This document shows, one piece after another, positions 34,260 to 44,507 of a stretch of 64,000 nt of DNA. Below the pieces are notes generated by a model. The model searched no databases, was not told the DNA's origin, and saw only the letters and a list, made by a program, of their open reading frames with translations. Both the position numbers and the translations under genes were made by a program. This DNA is from Cryobacterium arcticum (GTDB lineage Bacteria; Actinomycetota; Actinomycetes; Actinomycetales; Microbacteriaceae), in contig NZ_CP016282.1 in NCBI RefSeq assembly GCF_001679725.1, positions 3,844,001 to 3,908,000 on the forward strand. Direction: 5' to 3'. The stretch's first letter is position 1; each line of letters begins with the position of its first letter.

Positions 34260-35231
34260 ATGGTGGTCACAACAACCGATACCGCGGTGCAAGTCTCGGT
34301 CGAACTCACCCCCTCGGATGGCGTGGTGATCGAAGGCAGTTCGCTGGGGGTCACCATCCGGATCACCGCGCTCCGCTCCGCGATGATCGACCATGCCGAG
34401 ATCTCGCTGATCCGCAAGGTGAACTACACCTACGGCCGCGGCAACATCTACGGCGGCGTCTTCCCCGCCCGGGAACGCAGCACCGAGGTGCTCGCGGCGG
34501 TCACGGTGCCGCCGCCCGGCGCGATCCCGGCCGGCCAGTCCCGGGTGCTCACCGGCAGCCTCAACATCCCCGGCGACGGCCCGGCCTCCGTGCGCGGCGA
34601 CCTCATCGACGTGGGCTGGTCCGTGCGGTGCGTGCTTCGGGCCGCCGGCGGGCAGATCATCAAGCGCGAGCGCCTCATCGACGTGCAGTCCTGGGGCCAG
34701 ACCAGCGCCACCGACATCGGCCACCCGCCGGTCGGGGAGAACCTGGGCCACGTCGCCCTCGAGTTCATCGCGCTCTCCTCCCGGGTGCTCGAACCCGGCA
34801 CCCCGCTCACCGGGGTCCTGCGGCTCCGTGCCCACGACGCCGTCGCCACCCGGGGAGTACGGGTGCAGCTCGTGCGCTGCGAGGAGGTCTGGGGCGGGCC
34901 CGGCCAGGAGGCGAACCCGGACGCGAGCGAATCCGAAGGATACCGGCACTCCGAAGCGGTGATGGCCGCCGTCACGCTGGCTCCCGCGGGAACCCTGACC
35001 CCCGGCACGGTGGTGGACCTGCCCTTCGCGGTCGAGACGCCTGCCGGGCTGCCGGCCCCGTCGCTCTCGATCGGCAACCTGCACGTGCGCTGGGAGATTC
35101 GGTCGGTCGTCGACCTGCCGCTGCGGCTGGACCCGCGGCTGTCTCTGGACCTGCTCGCGGTCACCGCCACCCGGCAACCCACCGCGCACCCCGCCGAACA
35201 CCCGCGATCCGGCAGCCTCGACACCGACTGA
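34260..35231 (+). CDS. Arrestin-fold-like protein of unknown function
   Basis: 323 residues, almost entirely beta-strand in pattern, with no signal or membrane segment. Two sandwiches can be proposed: ~1-150 (VQVSVELTPSDGVVIEGSSLGVTI..., AEISLIRKVNYTYG, RVLTGSLNIPGDGP) and ~160-310 (LEPGTPLTGVLRLRAHDAV, VRVQLVRCEEVWGG, TVVDLPFAVETPAG, LSIGNLHVRWEIRSVVDLP). The second half has the arrestin C-domain logic: a strand with paired charged residues, an LPFxxxxP strand and a V(R)WEI strand. Bacterial Spo0M-type and eukaryotic arrestin proteins share this layout. No partner is known. It stands between a sugar kinase and an aldo/keto reductase operon. Confidence 0.55.
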   Translation: MVVTTTDTAVQVSVELTPSDGVVIEGSSLGVTIRITALRSAMIDHAEISLIRKVNYTYGRGNIYGGVFPARERSTEVLAAVTVPPPGAIPAGQSRVLTGSLNIPGDGPASVRGDLIDVGWSVRCVLRAAGGQIIKRERLIDVQSWGQTSATDIGHPPVGENLGHVALEFIALSSRVLEPGTPLTGVLRLRAHDAVATRGVRVQLVRCEEVWGGPGQEANPDASESEGYRHSEAVMAAVTLAPAGTLTPGTVVDLPFAVETPAGLPAPSLSIGNLHVRWEIRSVVDLPLRLDPRLSLDLLAVTATRQPTAHPAEHPRSGSLDTD

Positions 35232-35347
35232 CCGGCCCGCCCGAGCACCACGTCGTACCCGATCCGTCCGATTGAGAAGCCGGACTGCTGGATTGCATCC
35301 GGTTCTCCTGTTGGACAGCGACGTGGCGCGAGGAGCAGCCTGAGGGT

Positions 35348-36319
35348 ATGGAATACACACACCTCGGCCGCTCCGGCCTGTCGGTTTCGCGTCTCTGCCT
35401 GGGCACCATGAACTTCGGACCGGAGACCGACGAGCCCACCTCGTTCGGCATCATGGACGCCGCCCGTGCGGCGGGCATCAACTTCTTCGACACCGCCAAC
35501 GTCTACGGCTCCAAGCTGAGCCGCGGCGCCACCGAGAGCATCCTCGGCCGCTGGTTCGCGCAGGGTGGCGCGCGCCGCGAGGACACCGTCCTGGCCACGA
35601 AGGTCTTCGGCACCATGTCCGACCGTCCCAACGACGGCAAGCTGTCGGCGCTCAACATCCGTCGTTCGCTCGACGAGAGCCTGAAGCGGCTGCAGACCGA
35701 CCACATCGACCTGTTCCAGTTCCACCACGTGGACCGGGACACCCCGTGGGACGAGATCTGGCAGGCCATGGAAACCGCCGTGGCACAGGGCAAGATCCTC
35801 TACGCCGGCAGCAGCAACTTCGCCGGCTGGCACATCGCCACCGCCCAGGCCGAGGCCCGCAAGCGCAATTTCACCGGGCTGGTCAGCGAGCAGTCGCTGT
35901 ACAACCTGCTCAAGCGTGACATCGAACGTGAGGTCATCCCGGCGGCGCAGGCCAACGGGATGGGCATCCTGCCCTGGTCGCCCCTGGAGGGCGGCCTGCT
36001 CGGTGGGGTGCTGCGCAAGGAGCGCGACGGCAGCCGCCGGGCCTCCGGTGCCAACGCGGAGAAGCTCGAGAAGAACCGCGACGCCATCGGCGCCTACGAG
36101 GACTTCGCCGCCGAGCTCGGCACCGAGCCGGGCGACCTCGGCTTGGCCTGGCTGATGCACCAGAAGGCCGTGACCGCACCGATCATCGGCCCGCGCACCA
36201 TGGACCAGCTCGAGGCCGGGCTGCGCGCCGTGGACGTGAAGCTCGACCAGGCCGCGCTGACGCGGCTCGACGAGATCTTCCCCGGCTACAAGACCGCGCC
36301 GGAAGACTACGCCTGGTGA
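35348..36319 (+). CDS. Aldo/keto reductase
   Basis: 323 residues of TIM-barrel type. The catalytic tetrad is visible: Asp in INFFDTANVYG (~53), Tyr in the same block (Tyr58), Lys in VLATKVFGTM (~84) and His in DLFQFHHVDRD (~125). The NADPH-binding end is TAPIIGPRTMDQLEAGLRAV (~290). It resembles the YajO/Tas-like group that reduces aldehydes and ketones. The gene overlaps the downstream epimerase by four bases, so they form an operon. Confidence 0.9.
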   Translation: MEYTHLGRSGLSVSRLCLGTMNFGPETDEPTSFGIMDAARAAGINFFDTANVYGSKLSRGATESILGRWFAQGGARREDTVLATKVFGTMSDRPNDGKLSALNIRRSLDESLKRLQTDHIDLFQFHHVDRDTPWDEIWQAMETAVAQGKILYAGSSNFAGWHIATAQAEARKRNFTGLVSEQSLYNLLKRDIEREVIPAAQANGMGILPWSPLEGGLLGGVLRKERDGSRRASGANAEKLEKNRDAIGAYEDFAAELGTEPGDLGLAWLMHQKAVTAPIIGPRTMDQLEAGLRAVDVKLDQAALTRLDEIFPGYKTAPEDYAW

Positions 36320-37317
36320 GCGCGACACTGAGTGTTCTGTTCATCGGCGGCAGCGGCGTTATCAGCGCCGCCGCCGCGGAGCTGGCCGTGGCCCGTGGGC
36401 ACCGGCTCACCGTGCTCAACCGGGGCCAGTCCGACCTGCAGGCCGTGCCCGCCGCCGCTGAGCTGCTGACCGCGGACGTGCGGGATGCCGCCGCGGTGCG
36501 GGCCGCCCTCGGCGAGCGCCACTTCGACGTGGTCGTGGACTTCGTCGCGTTCACGCCCGAGCACGTGCGGGCCGACATCGAGCAGTTCACCGATCGATGC
36601 GGCCAGTACGTCTTCATCAGCTCGGCCTCGGCGTACCAGAAGCCGCCGGCCGCGCTGCCGATCCGGGAGTCCACACCGCTGCACAACCCCCACTGGCAGT
36701 ACTCCCGCGACAAGATCGCCTGCGAAAACGTGCTGCTGGACGCCTACCGCGATCAGGGTTTCCCGGTCACGATCATCCGCCCCTCACACACCTACGACCG
36801 CACCCAGATCACGCTGCTGAACGGCTGGACCGACATCCACCGGATGCGCACCGGGCAGCCGGTGGTGGTGCACGGCGACGGCACCTCGCTCTGGACGCTC
36901 ACGCACAGCACCGACTTCGCCAAGGCCCTGGTCGGCCTGTTCGGCCGCTCGCAGGCGCTGGGCGACAGCTTCACGATCACCTCGGACGAGTACCTGCCGT
37001 GGGATGCCCTCTACGCGGAGTACGCCCGCGCCGCCGGCGCCCCCGCGCCCGAGATCGTGCACGTGGCCAGCGACACCATGGCCGCCGAGAACCCGGAGTG
37101 GAGCGGGCCTCTGCTGGGCGACCGCTCCCACTCGGTAATCTTCGACAACACCAAGGTGAAGGCACTCGTGCCCGACTTCGTCTGCACCACCCCGGTGGCC
37201 CTGGGCTTCCGCGAGGCGATCGCCTGGTACGACGCGCATCCGGAGCAGCAGGTCGTGGATGCGGCGCTGAACGCCACCCTCGACCGGCTCGTGAGCGCGC
37301 ACTCCACCCGTTCCTGA
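36316..37317 (+). CDS. NAD-dependent epimerase/dehydratase family protein (extended SDR)
   Basis: 333 residues from the GTG at 36316, which overlaps the upstream stop as GTGA. The Rossmann motif is VLFIGGSGVISAAAA (~8), followed by HRLTVLNRG and FDVVVDFVAF (~75). The active-site Ser region is YVFISSASAYQKP (~105); the expected YxxxK appears as YSRDK (~135). The IIRPSHTY block (~160) is typical of extended SDRs such as mRNA-binding/NDP-sugar epimerase-like proteins. It likely acts on a nucleotide sugar or sugar derivative. It is flanked by two aldo/keto reductases. Confidence 0.87.
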   Translation: MSATLSVLFIGGSGVISAAAAELAVARGHRLTVLNRGQSDLQAVPAAAELLTADVRDAAAVRAALGERHFDVVVDFVAFTPEHVRADIEQFTDRCGQYVFISSASAYQKPPAALPIRESTPLHNPHWQYSRDKIACENVLLDAYRDQGFPVTIIRPSHTYDRTQITLLNGWTDIHRMRTGQPVVVHGDGTSLWTLTHSTDFAKALVGLFGRSQALGDSFTITSDEYLPWDALYAEYARAAGAPAPEIVHVASDTMAAENPEWSGPLLGDRSHSVIFDNTKVKALVPDFVCTTPVALGFREAIAWYDAHPEQQVVDAALNATLDRLVSAHSTRS

Positions 37318-37345
37318 ACATCCGTTACACAAGATTGGACACCCT

Positions 37346-38206
37346 ATGAAGACCCGCCAGCTCGGCGATCGCACCGTGAGCTCCATCGGCCTGGGCGGCA
37401 TGCCCATGTCGATCGAGGGCCGACCCGATGAGGCCCGCTCCATTGCCACCATCCACGCCGCCCTCGAGGAGGGCGTGACCCTGATCGACACGGCGGATGC
37501 GTACCACCTGCACGCCGACGAGGTCGGGCACAACGAGTCGCTCATCGCCCGCGCCCTCGCCTCCTGGGGTGGCGACACCTCGCAGGTGGTCGTGGCCACC
37601 AAGGGCGGGCACCTGCGCCCCGGCGACGGCAGCTGGTACGTCGACGGCCGGCCTGAGTACCTCAAGGAAGCCGCGAAGGCGTCACTGCAGCGGCTCGGCG
37701 GCGACGCCATCGACCTCTACCACCACCACCGGCCCGACCCGGCGGTGCCGTACGCCGACTCGATCGGCGCCATCCGCGACCTCCTCGATGAGGGTGCCAT
37801 CCGCCTGGCCGGCATCTCCAACGCCAACCCGGAGCAGATCCGTGAGGCCTACGAGATCCTCGGCGGCCGGCTCGCCAGCGTGCAGAACCAGTACTCGCCG
37901 GCGTTCCGCAGCAGCCAGCCCGAGCTCGACCTCTGCACCGAACTCGAGGTCGCCTTCCTGTCCTGGAGCCCGCTGGGCGGCATCAAGTCGGCCGCCGACC
38001 TCGGCACCAGGTTCGCCCCGTTCCAGCAGGTGGCGGATGCCCGCGGCGTGAGCCCGCAGGTCGTCACGCTGGCCTGGCACCTGGCCGCTTCGCCCCGGGT
38101 GATCCCCATCCCCGGGGCGAGCCGGCCGGAGAGCATCCGCAATTCGGCCCAGGCGGCCGACCTCGTCCTCACGGCCGAGGAGCTGGCCGCGCTCAACGCG
38201 GCCTGA
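37346..38206 (+). CDS. Aldo/keto reductase
   Basis: 286 residues. Catalytic Asp and Tyr are in VTLIDTADAYH (~47-53), Lys in VVVATKGGHL (~86) and His in IDLYHHHRPDP (~122). The cofactor-binding end is VIPIPGASRPESIRNSAQAA (~255). It is shorter than the first reductase and belongs to a different subgroup, because the loop after the lysine carries SWYVDGRPEYLK. It follows the epimerase after 28 bases and is closed by a strong terminator hairpin, so three oxidoreductases form one unit. Confidence 0.89.
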   Translation: MKTRQLGDRTVSSIGLGGMPMSIEGRPDEARSIATIHAALEEGVTLIDTADAYHLHADEVGHNESLIARALASWGGDTSQVVVATKGGHLRPGDGSWYVDGRPEYLKEAAKASLQRLGGDAIDLYHHHRPDPAVPYADSIGAIRDLLDEGAIRLAGISNANPEQIREAYEILGGRLASVQNQYSPAFRSSQPELDLCTELEVAFLSWSPLGGIKSAADLGTRFAPFQQVADARGVSPQVVTLAWHLAASPRVIPIPGASRPESIRNSAQAADLVLTAEELAALNAA

Positions 38207-38233
38207 GCCGCACCGAGCTCACCGCACGACCAG

Positions 38234-38267
38234 CACGGCGGCCGGGAATTCTGTTCCGGCCGCCGTG
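38234..38267 (+). terminator. Intrinsic terminator after aldo/keto reductase operon
   Basis: CACGGCGGCCGG pairs perfectly with CCGGCCGCCGTG across a ten-base loop, followed by TTGTCTGT. The hairpin lies 27 bases after the stop codon of the last gene of the unit. Confidence 0.82.
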
Positions 38268-38300
38268 TTGTCTGTCAGTACAACCGAAACTGGAGCATCC

Positions 38301-38603
38301 ATGACCGCCACCGTTCACCTCACCCTGCAACTCGACCCGAACGCGCTCGATCGCGCAGCGGCGGTACTCACCGAGACCCTGACGGCCACCCGCGCCTGGC
38401 CCGGCAACGAGGGACTCGAGGTGATCGTCGACGACGCCGACGCGACACACGTGATCGTCGTCGAGTCCTGGGCCAGCGCGGCCGACCACGCGGCCTACGC
38501 CGAGTGGCGCACCACCCCGGAGGGCGTCAACCGGCTCGGCGAGATCCTCGCGGCCCCGCCCGTGAAGACGGTCTTCTCCGAGCGGATCCCGCTGGGCCTG
38601 TAG
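38301..38603 (+). CDS. ABM-type (antibiotic biosynthesis monooxygenase fold) small protein
   Basis: 100 residues from the ATG at 38301, with TGGAG six bases upstream. The dimeric alpha-beta barrel pattern is visible: TVHLTLQLDP strand, AAAVLTETLTATRAWPGNEGLEV helix-strand, HVIVVESWASAADHAAYAEWR and a closing helix. The ESW followed by the HxxY region is typical of putative quinol monooxygenases in the YgiN group. The substrate is unknown. It is convergent with a LysR-type gene, 14 bases apart. Confidence 0.82.
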   Translation: MTATVHLTLQLDPNALDRAAAVLTETLTATRAWPGNEGLEVIVDDADATHVIVVESWASAADHAAYAEWRTTPEGVNRLGEILAAPPVKTVFSERIPLGL

Positions 38604-38617
38604 CCCCCGACGGTTGC

Positions 38618-39553
38618 TCAGGCAGCCGTGCCCACCCGGTCGTCTGCTGCACCGAGAACCTCGGCACCGGTCCGCGCGGCGGCGACGTCTTCGAGCAGTT
38701 GCTCGAGGAACGCCGACGCGGCCGGGCTCGGCTCGTCGGCCACGGCCACGGCCACGGTCCACTCGGGCACGCTGGCCGGCAGCGGCACGGCCACGAGGTC
38801 GTCGGGCCGTTTCTGCGCGAAGCTTGTGGGCACGATCGCCACACCGAGGTTGTAGCCCACCAGTTCGAGCAGCGGATGCACGTCGTTGACCTCCAGCGCC
38901 GCGCGGTACTCGAAGCCGGCCGCGGCGAAGGCCCGCCGGGCGAGCATGTGGGCACCCCAGCCGGCCTGGAATCCGACGAGGGGCTCGGCCCGGAGGGTCT
39001 CAAGGTCCACCTCGGTCAGGGACGCCACGGGGTGATCGGGGTGGCAGAGCACCACCATCTTCTGGCTGCTCAACCGGTGCAGCCGCACCCCGGGCGGGGT
39101 GTCGCCGGTGACGACGACCAGGGCCACGTCGGTGGTGCCGCTCGCCACGCCCTCGATGAGCTCGACCGAGCCCACCTGGCGCAGCCGCACCTCCACGCCC
39201 TGGTTGGCGGTGCGGAAGCGGGCGAGTTCGGCGGGCAGGTCCACGGAGCCCAGGCAGGGCTCGGCGCCCACGGTGAGGCGGCCGCGCATCAGGCCGCGCA
39301 CCGCGGCGACCGCGTTCTGGGCGGCGGAGGCGCTCGCGAGCGTGCGCAGCGCATCCGCCAGCAGGGCCTGGCCGGCGGCCGTGAGCTCGACCCGACGGGT
39401 GCTGCGGATGAACAGCGAGGTGCCCAGCTCGATCTCGAGCGCCCGAATGGACGCGGAGAGCCCCGACTGGGAGATGTGCAGCAACTCGGCTGCCCGGGTG
39501 AAGTGACGTTCGTCGGCGACCGTCACGAAGTGCTCAAGCTGGCGCAATTCCAT
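38618..39553 (-). CDS. LysR-family transcriptional regulator
   Basis: 311 residues. The N-terminal winged helix-turn-helix is canonical (MELRQLEHFVTVADERHFTR, AAELLHISQSGLSASIRALE, RRVELTAAGQALL). The effector domain occupies ~90-300 with the usual two lobes (RGRLTVGAEPCLGSVDLPAELARF, and LVGFQAGWGAHMLARRAFAAAG). The target is unclear because its upstream side faces a palindrome array, not a divergent gene. It could act on the ABM gene with which it is convergent, or elsewhere. Confidence 0.9.
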   Translation of the reverse strand: MELRQLEHFVTVADERHFTRAAELLHISQSGLSASIRALEIELGTSLFIRSTRRVELTAAGQALLADALRTLASASAAQNAVAAVRGLMRGRLTVGAEPCLGSVDLPAELARFRTANQGVEVRLRQVGSVELIEGVASGTTDVALVVVTGDTPPGVRLHRLSSQKMVVLCHPDHPVASLTEVDLETLRAEPLVGFQAGWGAHMLARRAFAAAGFEYRAALEVNDVHPLLELVGYNLGVAIVPTSFAQKRPDDLVAVPLPASVPEWTVAVAVADEPSPAASAFLEQLLEDVAAARTGAEVLGAADDRVGTAA

Positions 39554-39599
39554 TGTGCAAGTCTATGACTGAGTATGGCTGCAATCAGAAGACGGCACG

Positions 39600-40300
39600 C
39601 TGATCGAGCTTGGGTCGCGAGGTCTCGACAGGCTCGACCGACGGGACTGGCGCGACCCACACGCTGGTTGAGCTTGTCGAAACCAGGCGACCTGCGACGA
39701 CAGGCCGGCTCACCAGGTCCCGACAAGCTCGACCGACGCGACTGGCGCGACCCACACGCTGGTTGAGCTTGTCGAAACCAGGTGACGTACGACGACAGGC
39801 CGGCTCACCAGGTCTCGACAAGCTCGACCGACGAGACGGGAACGAGCACAGACAGGGTCACCAGGTCTCGACAAGCTCGACCGACGGGACTGGCGCGACT
39901 GGCGCAACCCACACGCTGGTTGAGCTTGTCGAAACCAGGCGACCTGCGACGACAGGCCGGCCCACGAGGTCTCGACAAGCTCGACCGACGAGACGGGAAC
40001 GAGCACAGACAGGGTCACCAGGTCTCGACAAGCTCGACCGACGCGACTGGCGCGACCCACACGCTGGTTGAGCTTGTCGAAACCAGGCGACGTACGACGA
40101 TAAGTCGGCTCACGAGGTCTCGACAAGCTCGACCGACGAGACGGGAACGAGCACAAACAGGGCCACCAGGTCTCGACAAGCTCGACCAACGAGACTGGCG
40201 CGACCCACACGCTGGTTGAGCTTGTCGAAACCAGGCGACGCACGACGACAGGCCGGCCCACGAGGTCTCGACGAGCTCGACCGACGAGAAGGGCGCGACT
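39600..40300. repeat. Array of alternating palindromic elements with partial 148-bp periodicity
   Basis: CTGGTTGAGCTTGTCGAAAC begins at 39664, 39759, 39916, 40064 and 40212, with spacings of 95, 157, 148 and 148. Between them lie several GGTCTCGACAAGCTCGACC elements and shared AACGAGCACAGACAGGGTCA segments. The array separates hspR from the lysR gene upstream end. The unit composition resembles the 148-base unit at 6.7 kb. Confidence 0.9.
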
Positions 40301-40318
40301 ACACGCCGGATCGGGTCT

Positions 40319-40732
40319 CTACTTGTCGAGGGGGCGCCAGATCACGATCTGGTTGGAGCGGCGGGTGCGGGTTCCCGCGCGCATCGAGATGACCTCGCCG
40401 GCGGAACCGGCCGCGAAGACGCGGCGGCCCGGCCGGTTGAGCAGCTCGTCGGCCAGGGCCGCTTCGAGGTCCCCGACGCGGCTTTGCAGCGAGCGCACGG
40501 TGTCCTCCAGCGCGAGAATACGGCGGATGCCCTCCAGGCTCACGCCCTCGGCGCCCAGGTCGGCGATCTCCCGCAGCCGGGCCACGTCGCGCATGGAATA
40601 ACGGCGCGAGCGGCCCGGCGTGCGGTCGGGGCTGACGAGGCCCAGGCGGTCGTATTGCCGCAGAGTTTGCGGGTGCATCCCGGCAAGCTCTGCGGCGGTA
40701 CTGATCACGAAGACCCGGGTGTTCTCATCCAT
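40319..40732 (-). CDS. hspR: Heat-shock repressor HspR (MerR family)
   Basis: 137 residues. The MerR-type helix-turn-helix is FVISTAAELAGMHPQTLRQYDRLGLVSPDRTPGRSRRYSMRDV (in pieces, ~9-50). A coiled-coil dimerisation helix follows (~70-95), and then a basic tail. HspR binds HAIR inverted repeats with DnaK as co-repressor (known in Streptomyces and Mycobacterium). It is the last gene of dnaK-grpE-dnaJ-hspR, nine bases after dnaJ, so it represses its own operon through the HAIR sites upstream of dnaK. Confidence 0.95.
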   Translation of the reverse strand: MDENTRVFVISTAAELAGMHPQTLRQYDRLGLVSPDRTPGRSRRYSMRDVARLREIADLGAEGVSLEGIRRILALEDTVRSLQSRVGDLEAALADELLNRPGRRVFAAGSAGEVISMRAGTRTRRSNQIVIWRPLDK

Positions 40733-40741
40733 TGACGTTCG

Positions 40742-41755
40742 TTATCCCTTGGCCCGGGCGATGAGTTCGTCGCGCGGGTTCTCCTTGGGCAGGGCCTCGT
40801 TGAAGGCGAGGAGCTTCTCCTCGGCGTCCTTCGAGAGGTGCGATGGAACGGCCACCTGCACCACGGCGAGCAGGTCGCCGGTGCCCTTCGGCGTGACGAC
40901 GCCGCGGCCCTTGACCCGCAGCACGCGACCACTGGGGGTGCCGGGTGCCACACGCAGCTTCACCGGCGGTCCGCCCAGGGTGGGCACCTCGATGGTGGCG
41001 CCGAGGGCGGCTTCGACAAAGGTCACGGGCACGTTCACACGCAGGTTCAGACCCTCACGCTCGAAGACCGGATGCTTGCGCACGGTCACGGTGAGCACGA
41101 TGTCGCCGGGCTCGCCGCCATCCGGGCTGGGTTGCCCCTGCCCGCGCAGCTTGATCTTCTGACCGTCGGCGACGCCCGCGGGGATCTTTACCTTGATCGG
41201 CCGACCCTCCTGCGTCTGCAGGGTGATCTGATCGCCATGGGTGGCCGTGATGAAGTCGACCGTGGTGGACGCGATGACGTCGCGGCCCTTGCTGGGGCCA
41301 CCGAAACCGCGGTAGCCGCCGCTGGGCGTGCCGAACCGGCCGCCGGCAGCGCCGGCACCCTGTCCGCCACGGCCGAACATGCCACCGAGGATGTCGTCGA
41401 AGCCGGCCTGCTCATAGGAGTAGCCCTGTTGCCGGGCTCCCCCGCCGAACATACCGCCGAAGACGTCGTCGAACCCACCCTGCTGGCCACCCTGGCCAGG
41501 GGCGGTGAAGCGAGCTCCACCGCCCATGGCGCGCACGGCGTCGTACTCCTTGCGCTGTTCGGGGTCGCCGATCACCGAGTGGGCCTCGCTGATCTCCTTG
41601 AACTTCGCCTCCGCTGCGGGGTTACCCGGGTTGGAGTCGGGGTGGTACTTCCGAGCGAGCTTGCGGTACGCCTTCTTCAGGTCGGCGGCGGAGACGTCTT
41701 TCGAGACCCCGAGAACCTTGTAGAAGTCCTTGTCGAACCAGTCCTGGCTAGCCAT
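40742..41755 (-). CDS. dnaJ: DnaJ-type co-chaperone without zinc-finger domain
   Basis: 337 residues from the ATG at 41755, eight bases inside grpE. The J-domain (~8-75) has the HPD motif in RKYHPDSNPGN. A long Gly/Phe/Gln-rich region covers ~85-165. The substrate-binding C-terminal domains (~170-310) follow directly (DVIASTTVDFITATHGDQITLQ, GLNLRVNVPVTFVEAALGAT). The CxxCxGxG zinc repeats of type I DnaJ are absent, making this a class II (CbpA-like) protein in the operon position. It stimulates DnaK ATPase and delivers clients. Confidence 0.93.
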   Translation of the reverse strand: MASQDWFDKDFYKVLGVSKDVSAADLKKAYRKLARKYHPDSNPGNPAAEAKFKEISEAHSVIGDPEQRKEYDAVRAMGGGARFTAPGQGGQQGGFDDVFGGMFGGGARQQGYSYEQAGFDDILGGMFGRGGQGAGAAGGRFGTPSGGYRGFGGPSKGRDVIASTTVDFITATHGDQITLQTQEGRPIKVKIPAGVADGQKIKLRGQGQPSPDGGEPGDIVLTVTVRKHPVFEREGLNLRVNVPVTFVEAALGATIEVPTLGGPPVKLRVAPGTPSGRVLRVKGRGVVTPKGTGDLLAVVQVAVPSHLSKDAEEKLLAFNEALPKENPRDELIARAKG

Positions 41756-42433
41756 CGCTCGGTACCTGCACGACGACCTTGGCGACCCGCAGCAGCGAGG
41801 AACCGAGGTAGTAGCCGGTCTCGACGACATCGCCGACGGTTTCCACCTCGACGTCCGGGCTGGGCTGCTGGAAGATGGCCTCGTGCACGGTGGGGTCGAA
41901 GACGTCGCCGACCGAACCGTACGGCTTGAGGCCGATGCGCTCGGTGCTGGCTCGCAGCTTCGCGGCGATGGTCGCGAAGGCGGTGTCGCCCTCGAGGTCG
42001 CCGTGCTTCTCCGCCCGGAACAGGTCGTCGAGCACCGGCAGCAGCACCTTGACGACCTCTCCGGTGACGCGCTCGCGCTCGATCTCGCGGTTCGCCTCGG
42101 TGCGCTTGCGATAGTTCGCGTACTCGGCGGTGACCCGCTTGAGGTCGGCGAGGTGCTCGTTCGAGGGGTCGTTGGCTTCGAGAGTGGCCGCGTCCAGGAT
42201 GTCCTGCACGGTCAGCTCGTCCTCTTCGATGCCCTCGGCGCTCGCGGCGTCAGGGCTCTCGCCCTGCTTCACCTCGGATGCCTCGGTCGCGCCGACCGCG
42301 GCGGCCAGCTCGGCCTCCGCGTCCGTTGCGGCGTCGGACCCGCCCGCCGCGGGGGCGCCCGAGTCGGGCGCTCCCGCAGCAGAGGCGGATTCTTCTTCGG
42401 GACGGTTCTCGTCCGGGCGCTTGGAGTCGCCCA

Positions 42434-42434
<1 letters not shown>
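41748..42434 (-). CDS. grpE: Nucleotide exchange factor GrpE
   Basis: 228 residues. An acidic Ala/Glu-rich N-terminal tail (~1-70) precedes the long coiled-coil helix (~75-130, LADLKRVTAEYANYRKRTEANRE in pieces) and the beta-wing head (~165-225) with DVFDPTVHEAIFQQPSPDVE and GDVVETGYYLGSSLLRVAKV. The block VHEA is diagnostic. It shares one base with the dnaK stop. It exchanges ADP for ATP on DnaK and acts in the cytosol. Confidence 0.95.
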
Positions 42435-44299
<1,865 letters not shown>

Positions 44300-44347
44300 G
44301 TGAGAGTATCTCCTTCAAAAGATGGGGTTCAAGGCGTATTGCTAAGA

Positions 44348-44431
44348 CTTGAGTGTTGCTGACTCAAGTGTGGCACCGGCGGAAAAACTCGTCAAGTTGA
44401 TGCGGACAAACTTGAGTCCACGAGGCTCAAC
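44348..44431 (-). promoter_or_regulatory. dnaK promoter with two HAIR (HspR) operators
   Basis: A perfect HAIR element, CTTGAGT-N7-ACTCAAG, occupies 44348-44368. An imperfect one, CTTGAGT-N7-GCTCAAC, occupies 44411-44431. On the minus strand a promoter with -35 TTGACG (44390-44395), a 17-base spacer and -10 CACACT (44367-44372) can be read, the first HAIR overlapping the -10 and transcription start. The second site lies upstream of the -35 and also faces the response-regulator gene. Confidence 0.85.
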
Positions 44432-44507
44432 TCTCAGCATCTTCACAAGCTCAGGGCCCCGGATACCCGTGGGAGGCACTCCCAGGCGAATCCTGAGACA
44501 ATATCGT

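Noticed and set aside
44349..44507. Upstream extension of the response regulator
   Set aside because: The frame is open but runs over both HAIR elements and the dnaK promoter, so translation most likely begins at the GTG at 44508.
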